A stretch of DNA of 29,576 bases from Reclinomonas americana ATCC 50394 (taxonomy: Eukaryota > Jakobida > Jakobea > Jakobida), in NCBI GenBank assembly GCA_048213135.1, contig PS015097.1:246246-275821 (forward strand), read 5' to 3'. Numbering within the stretch: position 1 is the first letter of the stretch; the number at the start of each line of letters is the position of its first letter. A program made the position numbers and the translations under genes. The notes under the pieces were generated by a model, which was not told the DNA's origin, searched no databases, and was given only the letters and a program-made list of their open reading frames with translations. Positions 24,139-29,576 of this stretch are shown here, in pieces.

Positions 24139-27100
24139 NNNNNNNNNNNNNNNNNNNNNNNNNNNNNNNNNNNNNNNNNNNNNNNNNNNNNNNNNNNNNN
24201 NNNNNNNNNNNNNNNNNNNNNNNNNNNNNNNNNNNNNNNNNNNNNNNNNNNNNNNNNNNNNNNNNNNNNNNNNNNNNNNNNNNNNNNNNNNNNNNNNNNN
24301 NNNNNNNNNNNNNNNNNNNNNNNNNNNNNNNNNNNNNNNNNNNNNNNNNNNNNNNNNNNNNNNNNNNNNNNNNNNNNNNNNNNNNNNNNNNNNNNNNNNN
24401 NNNNNNNNNNNNNNNNNNNNNNNNNNNNNNNNNNNNNNNNNNNNNNNNNNNNNNNNNNNNNNNNNNNNNNNNNNNNNNNNNNNNNNNNNNNNNNNNNNNN
24501 NNNNNNNNNNNNNNNNNNNNNNNNNNNNNNNNNNNNNNNNNNNNNNNNNNNNNNNNNNNNNNNNNNNNNNNNNNNNNNNNNNNNNNNNNNNNNNNNNNNN
24601 NCTTCCTCTTCTTTGTTGTTGTGCTTTTGCCTCTTCCCCTCTCACTTTCTCCATCTGTCCGTCTGCATGTTTCTGCCTTCTCTCTGCCTTCCTCTCGCCT
24701 GCCTCACTGTCTCTTCCTCTCTGTCTCTCTCTTTCTCTCTCCTTCTTTCTTTTGCCCTTCTCTCTCGCCTGTCTCACTGTCTCTTCCTCTCTGTCTCTTT
24801 CTCTCTCTCCTTCTTTCTTTGCCATTTTCTCTCTCTCGCCCTCTCTTTCGCTCTTTGTCTCTAATTCTATCCCTTTCCCTCGCCCTGCTCCCTCCCTTTC
24901 CGCTCTCTCTCTGCCTTCGACGGACAACTCACACGTCCTGCGCCCCACCACTCTCCCTCTACACTCACAGAGAATGTGCCTCCGACAATCACCGGCTTCA
25001 CCCCCTCCACCAACCCGGTCAAGGTCCCTGTCGCCGGCCTGGCTGCCGGCGTTGCTGTGGGCGCGCTGAACCTCTCCGACGCCAACACCTCGCAAGGGCC
25101 GTGGAAGGTGCAACTCACTGCCGGCTCCGCCAACAACTCGTACTTCCAACTGGAGGGCGCCGACGACAACGGGCAAGTGTCGGTGACCACCATCACTACA
25201 CCGGTGTCGGTGAAGGTGGCGACTGGCGGCCTGGCCTGGAACACACTCGTCTCCTCGGCTTCCTTGGCGGTGCGCCTGACCGACTTGACCCCGAGCACCG
25301 TGACCCAAACGACCATTGTCGGACCGAGCTCGTCGGCCACTCCCTACGTGATCCCGGTGACGGTGGCCAGTCGACCGCTGACCATCGTCAGCTTGCTCAC
25401 CACCACCAATGCCGTGCCGGCGGTTGGCGGCGGCACCTACAACTTTGTCGGTGTTCCCGACGGTCTCGGCGCTCTCGACAACGGCGACGGCACCTTCACT
25501 GTGCTGGTGAACCACGAGATCAGTAACACGGCAGGTGTCACGCGTGCGCACGGTGCTGTCGGCGCGTTCACCTCCAGATTCGTCATCAGCAAGAGCACGC
25601 TGCAAGTGCAGAGCGGCGAGGACCTGATCAAGAGCATCTACGGGTGGAACACGACGACTCAAGCCTCCAACGCCACCACCTCGACCATCGCTCTCAATCG
25701 TCTGTGTTCTGCCGATCTGTCGCCCGTCTCGGCCTACTACAACTCCGCCACCGGTCTCGGTACCACCGCGCGCATCTTCATGCACGGCGAGGAGGCTGGC
25801 ACGACGGGCTCTCTCCTCGGCACCGTGGTCACTGGCGCCGACGCCGGCAAGAGCTACATTCTCGGCAAGTTCAACCTCAGCACCAACGGCTCTGGCCTGA
25901 CTGGAGTGGGCGCGTGGGAAAACGCCCTTGCCAATCCGTACATGCAAGACAAGACGATTGTCATTGGCAATCACGACGGTGGCACGGGCATCATGAGCAA
26001 CTCCATCACGGTCTACGTCGGCACCAAGACCAACACTGGCTCCGAAGTCAACAAGGCCGGCCTCATGAACGGCATCGCCAAATTTGTCGTTGTCACCGGC
26101 AACACGGCGGAGATCGTCAACACCACGACTCGTGCGACCAACATCACCAACGGCACGCGTTTCAGTTTGAGTGCAACCTCATCGACCACGTTTTCGCGGC
26201 CGGAAGACGGAGCGTGGAACCCGGCCAATCCGAAGCAGTACTACTTTGCCACCACCGATCGAATCGATCAGGTGACGGATGCTGTCGGAAGCCAAGTCGG
26301 TAGATCCCGCCTCTGGCGCCTGACATTCGACGACCTGGCGAATCCAGATGCCGGTGGCACGATTGATATGCTCATCAATGGTACCACTGGCACCAATATG
26401 TTGGACAACATGGCCGTGATGGCCGACGGCACTCTGCTCCTTCTCGAAGACACCGGCAACGCCGCACACAACAACAAGATGTGGCGCTACGACCCGGCCA
26501 CCGACACTCTCACGATGATTGCCAAACATGATCCGGCTCGCTTCGGTGACATTGGTGTGGCGCCGACGTCTCCCTTCAACGTCGACGAGGAGATGTCGGG
26601 AGTCATCGACGTGTCGGATATTCTGGGAGCGGACGACGGATATCAGTACTTCCTGTTTACCGACCAGGCCCACTACATTATTTCTAACCCCAGCTATGCT
26701 GTCGAAGGCGGCCAGCTGCTGCTTGGCAAGACTCCGAAGACGTCGTCGTCCACGACGACTGGCACGTCCGTGGATGCCACGCTCTCATTCGCCGGTACGT
26801 GCTTCTGTTTTCTGATAATGTTCTAGCGCGAGTGTTCATCATTGTGCACCAGTGAACAACGCCCCGACCGCTCCCACGGTGTCGCCGACTACCTTCCAAG
26901 TCGGCGCAGCTCCAGGGTCTACTGTGGCCACAATTTCCAGCAGTGACCCGGAGAACGACGCCATCACGTTCGCACTCAGTGGCACGGACGCCAACCTGTT
27001 CCTGCTTGATGTCAATCAAATCAAGGTCGCCAGTTCTGCACTGACCAGCGGCAACAAGAGTATCACCGTCACTGCTAGCACTGCAGGGCAGCAGTCGACA

Positions 27101-28080
27101 AGTGCCAACATCACGTTGACGGCGACTGGGGGTGGTGGTGGTGAGTATGCGTATTTTTGCTTGGAAGCATTCTTCATCCCACCCACACCTTGCATCGTGC
27201 GTGTACAGCCACTGGAGGTTCTACTTCCGGCTCCACCTGCTCCGCCACCCCCCATGGGTCGAAGCAAATCTGGTGGTCCGTCGCCTCCAACAGCGACGGC
27301 ACCAAACTGGTGGCCGTGGTCGAGTTCGGTCGCATCTACACCTCCACCGACTCGGGCACGACGTGGACGCCCCACGAGTCGGATCGTTACTGGGTCAGCG
27401 TGGCCTCCAGCGCCGATGGCACCAAGTTGGTGGCCTGTGTGTACTGCAACGGCAACATCTACACCTCGGCCGACTCGGGGGCGACGTGGACGGCCCGCGG
27501 GCCACTGCAGGCGTGGTCAGCGGTGGCCTCCAGCGCCGACGGCACGAAGCTGGTGGCTGTAGCCATCAGTGACTACATCTACACCTCCACCGATGCTGGC
27601 GCGACCTGGACGTCGCACGAGTCGAACCGGCAGTGGGTCGCGGTGGCCTCCAGCGCCGACGGCACCAAGTTGGTGGCGGCGGTGCGCGACGGTGCGATCT
27701 ACACGTCGGCCGACGCTGGTGCAACATGGACAGCACGCGACTCCAACCGTCCGTGGGTGGCGGTGGCCTCGAGCAGCAATGGTGTGAAGCTGGTGGCTGT
27801 GACTGACGGTGGCCAGATTTACACCTCGGCTGATGCTGGTGCGACGTGGGTGGCTCGCGAGTCGGCGCGTCAGTGGCGGTCGGTGGCCTCGAGCAGCGAT
27901 GGCTCCAAGCTGGTGGCTGTCGCCGGTCAAGACAAGGTGTACACGTCGAGTGACTCGGGCGCGACGTGGACGGCTCGCGACTCGAATCGCAACTGGTTCG
28001 CCGTGGCCTCCAACGCCGACGGCTCCAAGGTGGTGGCGAGTGTGTACGACGGTCGCCTGTACACGCTGGCGGGCTGCTAG
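23208..28080 (+). CDS. Secreted/membrane-anchored mosaic: cadherin-like, PhoX/DUF839-like, cadherin-like, BNR propeller
   Basis: Exons: 23208-23252, 23384-23450, 23529-23600, 23684-23962, 24971-26794, 26853-27140, 27209-28080. Sum 3447 nt, 1148 residues. After MSHHAIAAHDQ and an RARR cluster, residues 26-45 are hydrophobic (ASVAIVFCVVACIAAIAAAA), a signal peptide or type II anchor. Residues 63-154 are cadherin-like (TITATDADGDALTYTLSG). Residues 155-762 hold a beta-rich leader and a PhoX/DUF839-like region: DGTFTVLVNHEI, RIFMHGEE, FSRPEDGAWNP, QYYFATTD, LLLLEDTGN. Residues 763-858 are a second cadherin-like module. The end has seven BNR-type blades of about 40 residues (WVAVASSADGTKLVA, IYTSADAGATW). 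PhoX proteins are Ca/Fe phosphatases, but activity is not shown here. The domains resemble bacterial surface proteins. Exons 1-3 are less certain than 4-7. Confidence 0.82.
23963..24970 (+). repeat. Pyrimidine-repeat intron with gap in the mosaic protein gene
   Basis: The intron joins phase-1 exons (donor at 23963, acceptor CAG ending 24970). It is almost pure CT: a long CT run at about 24017-24138, the N gap, then CTTT/CTCT-rich sequence with an imperfect direct repeat of about 75 bp (about 24695-24770 against 24765-24845). Large open frames across it on both strands encode only Ser/Leu or Arg/Glu repeats. Confidence 0.85.
24139..24601. other. Assembly gap (463 N)
   Basis: A run of N directly follows a long CT microsatellite inside an intron of the mosaic protein gene. 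The true length of the repeat is unknown. Confidence 0.95.
27270..28080 (+). repeat. Seven tandem ~120-bp coding repeats (BNR blades)
   Basis: Units start near each TGG of the W-x-x-VAS motif and repeat about every 120 bp, seven times, the last truncated before the stop. Shared codons around GGCACCAAG(C/T)TGGTGGC and GGCGCGACGTGGAC show the units are similar at DNA as well as protein level, which points to internal duplication. Seven blades would close one beta-propeller. Confidence 0.85.
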
Positions 28081-28271
28081 TTTCGATGCGTCCAGCGGTT
28101 TTCGGTGCAATGGAGTTACCACGTGATCATGAGGATGGATGGGCACGTGTGTTGCGTTCTCAAGAACGACCAATAATGAAACGAAAATACTTTGTCGTTC
28201 GCCATCGTGGTAAGATGAGATAGAGGTTTCTCTAACCACGCACAGTAACACTGTACTAGCATCCCTCCTGT

Positions 28272-28665
28272 CTATCCAAAACATCAATACAAACACCAAT
28301 CTTGAGGCAGCAGCAGGTTCCTTGTGTGTGTGTGTGTGTGTGTGTGNNNNNNNNNNNNNNNNNNNNTTCGCTCGGAGCTCCGAACAAGTCGAGAACTGCG
28401 ATCTTCACACCGCATAAGCGTGGTTGACCAGTGGATTGCATAAGAAAGACGCACAGCGTTTTCTGCGATTGTTCATGGCACATCGAATTTGGGAAAAGGC
28501 CAAATATATGCATAGCCAGGATTCTAGGAGATCGCAGTTCTCGACTTGTTCGGAGCTCCTAGAGCGAACACACACACACACACAAGGAACCTGCTGCTGC
28601 CTCAAGAGTAGTGTCTGGGTTGATGTTGTGGGTACGGTTGAACTTGGTCATCAAGACAGCTGTAG
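28272..28665. repeat. Fold-back (inverted) repeat pair
   Basis: The left arm, about 28295-28405, contains GAGGCAGCAGCAGGTTCCTT, a GT run with a 20-N gap, TTCGCTCGGAGCTCCGAACA and AGTCGAGAACTGCGATCTT. Its reverse complement occurs in order at about 28528-28608 (AGATCGCAGTTCTCGACT, TGTTCGGAGCTC, a CA run, AAGGAACCTGCTGCTGCCTC). Weaker similarity continues outwards (about 28272-28300 against 28608-28640). The spacer is about 120 bp. Confidence 0.8.
28347..28366. other. Assembly gap (20 N)
   Basis: Twenty N follow a GT microsatellite in the left arm of the fold-back repeat. The opposite arm shows that only a few bases need be missing here. Confidence 0.9.
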
Positions 28666-28837
28666 CTTGTTTGTTGGTGAATGAATTTTGTTGTTGAATT
28701 TGTTGTTGTTAGGCAAACCAAGCGACTCCGGGTCCGGGTCCGGGAAGCTTGCGAAGCAGTAGATTTGCCGTGAACGACCGCTGAGCGTCCATACAAGTGC
28801 GTCAAATTCACTGCGAAGCCACGCTGCTGTGCATGCG

Positions 28838-28975
28838 CAGATCGCAGTTCTCGATCTTCTTCGAATTCACAGCTCAAAATTCGAACAGAGAACAACCTAC
28901 CGCTGCCATCAAGACTGGTGTTTGTGTTAATGTACTGGATATGGTTGGACTGGTGATCATCAAGCCAGGCTGCCT
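28838..28975 (+). repeat. Third, diverged copy of the fold-back repeat unit
   Basis: AGATCGCAGTTCTCGA is followed by CTGCCATCAAGACTGGTGTT and GGTTGGACTGGTGATCATCAAG. This is the same order as the right arm (AGATCGCAGTTCTCGA, CTGCTGCCTCAAG, GGTTGAACTTGGTCATCAAG) in direct orientation. The CA run and GGAGCTCC block are missing or changed. Confidence 0.6.
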
Positions 28976-29213
28976 CGTGGACATCAATTGATCAATACTG
29001 GATGCCGGAATTTTCGCAGCCTCAATCAATCCAATTACGCGACACCATTTTCGGAGCGCATCCACGCAGCGCGACACACACACACACAGGCAAGTAGTTT
29101 CTCGTGCCACACAGTGGAGGCTCTTTACCTCACCTGAGAGAAAGAGAGAGAGAGCTCCACACGCAAAAAGAGAGACAAACTTCTCACTCTCTCATTCTCG
29201 CACACACACAGAG

Positions 29214-29391
29214 ATGCATCGCCAACAACAACGCGAGGAAAACGCATGTCGGCGGCCACACAGAGCCACAATAAGGCGACCATATCGTGTGCTGCTGACG
29301 ATCCTCATTGCCGCAATGTGCCTCCTAATAAGCATGCGAGTGATGATGGCCAATGCACAGCTGGTCTCCTCGTGGTCAAGGTTTTTGCGAC

Positions 29392-29396
<5 letters not shown>
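29214..29396 (+). CDS. Short hypothetical membrane or signal-peptide protein (possibly first exon only)
   Basis: A 60-residue frame starts at ATG 29214. A basic, Gln/Arg-rich start (MHRQQQREENACRRP) is followed by a hydrophobic stretch VLLTILIAAMCLLISM and MANAQL, which resembles a signal anchor or a signal peptide with an AxA-type cleavage site. The frame ends at TGA just before a GA microsatellite. It could be a small protein, or exon 1 of a secreted protein whose remainder lies beyond the window; no convincing donor is obvious. I do not recognise a family. Confidence 0.35.
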
Positions 29397-29439
<43 letters not shown>

Positions 29440-29576
29440 TGTTGTTGTTGTGTGTGTGTCGTCGTCTCTTCTTCGTTGTTGTTGTTGTGTGTTCGCGAGA
29501 GTGTCGTCGTGTGTGTCGTCGTCGTCGTTACGTACGTACGTTTACGGTTTTGGTTGGTACGTACGTCGTCGGTCGG
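29395..29576. repeat. GA microsatellite and degenerate simple sequence at the window end
   Basis: A GA run (about 29395-29437) passes into TTG, GT, TCG and CGTACGT tracts up to the last base. The CGTACGT/GGTCGG flavour matches the left edge of the gap at 15590-15655, so part of it may be consensus error at a sequence end. Confidence 0.7.

Larger units (their letters stand above)
28081..29213. other. 3' flank and repeat-rich intergenic region
   Basis: 1.1 kb after the mosaic gene stop. It contains the fold-back repeat, a 20-N gap and a third diverged repeat copy, then CA and GA tracts. An AATAAT-like A-rich stretch near 28170-28190 may be the poly(A) region of the mosaic gene. No protein-coding gene is supported. 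Confidence 0.5.

Noticed and set aside
23884-25974. 696-codon antisense and 515-codon sense frames across the CT region
   Set aside because: They cross the 463-N gap and repeat DNA, and elsewhere are out-of-frame shadows of the PhoX-like exon.
27270-28080. WD40 repeats or a tandem satellite
   Set aside because: The W-x-x-VAS ... IYTS-D-GATW pattern with Asp-box-like S-D-x-G-x-T-W is BNR-type, and the array is in frame and ends at a stop, so it is coding.

Overview
The window is nuclear DNA of an intron-rich, GC-leaning eukaryote. The evidence is canonical GT-AG introns of mostly 55-140 nt, orthologues of conserved eukaryotic housekeeping proteins, and very abundant simple repeats in introns and flanks. 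It looks like a free-living protist, perhaps on the animal/fungal side of the tree, but I cannot place it to a genus. No rRNA, tRNA or CRISPR was recognised. Exon structures were worked out by hand from splice sites, reading phase and remembered family alignments. In each complete multi-exon model the exon lengths sum to a whole number of codons.

Layout, left to right: (1) SEC23, the COPII coat GAP, + strand, missing its first exon(s). (2) On the - strand, a 944-residue protein with an unusual architecture: Ser/His/Gln-rich N-terminus, three Unkempt-like CCCH zinc fingers, a Gln/Pro-rich middle, a SAM domain and a C-terminal U-box. This looks like an RNA-binding ubiquitin ligase. (3) A thimet-oligopeptidase-like M3 metallopeptidase in 26 exons, + strand, with 9- and 10-nt microexons. 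(4) Methionine synthase reductase (MTRR) on the - strand, implying cobalamin-dependent methionine synthesis. (5) An NCBP3-like cap-binding/mRNA-export protein on the + strand, divergent from MTRR across about 85 bp, with one 1-kb repeat-filled intron that contains an assembly gap. (6) A - strand tandem array of three F-box-like, Cys-rich paralogues plus a degraded fourth copy. (7) A 1.0-kb DNA transposon with 19-bp perfect terminal inverted repeats and a 9-bp target-site duplication. (8) A 1148-residue secreted or membrane-anchored mosaic protein on the + strand (cadherin-like, PhoX/DUF839-like, cadherin-like, seven BNR-type blades), built from phase-1 exons. (9) A repeat-rich end with a fold-back repeat, a short possible membrane peptide and simple sequence.

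The conserved genes are not a pathway; they are closely packed, alternately oriented housekeeping genes. Two themes recur. Ubiquitin-ligase-type proteins are prominent (the U-box protein and the F-box array). A non-consensus 5' splice site, GTTGCGY, serves about 13 of the 64 introns modelled. It may be the common local GTGCGY donor with one extra U.
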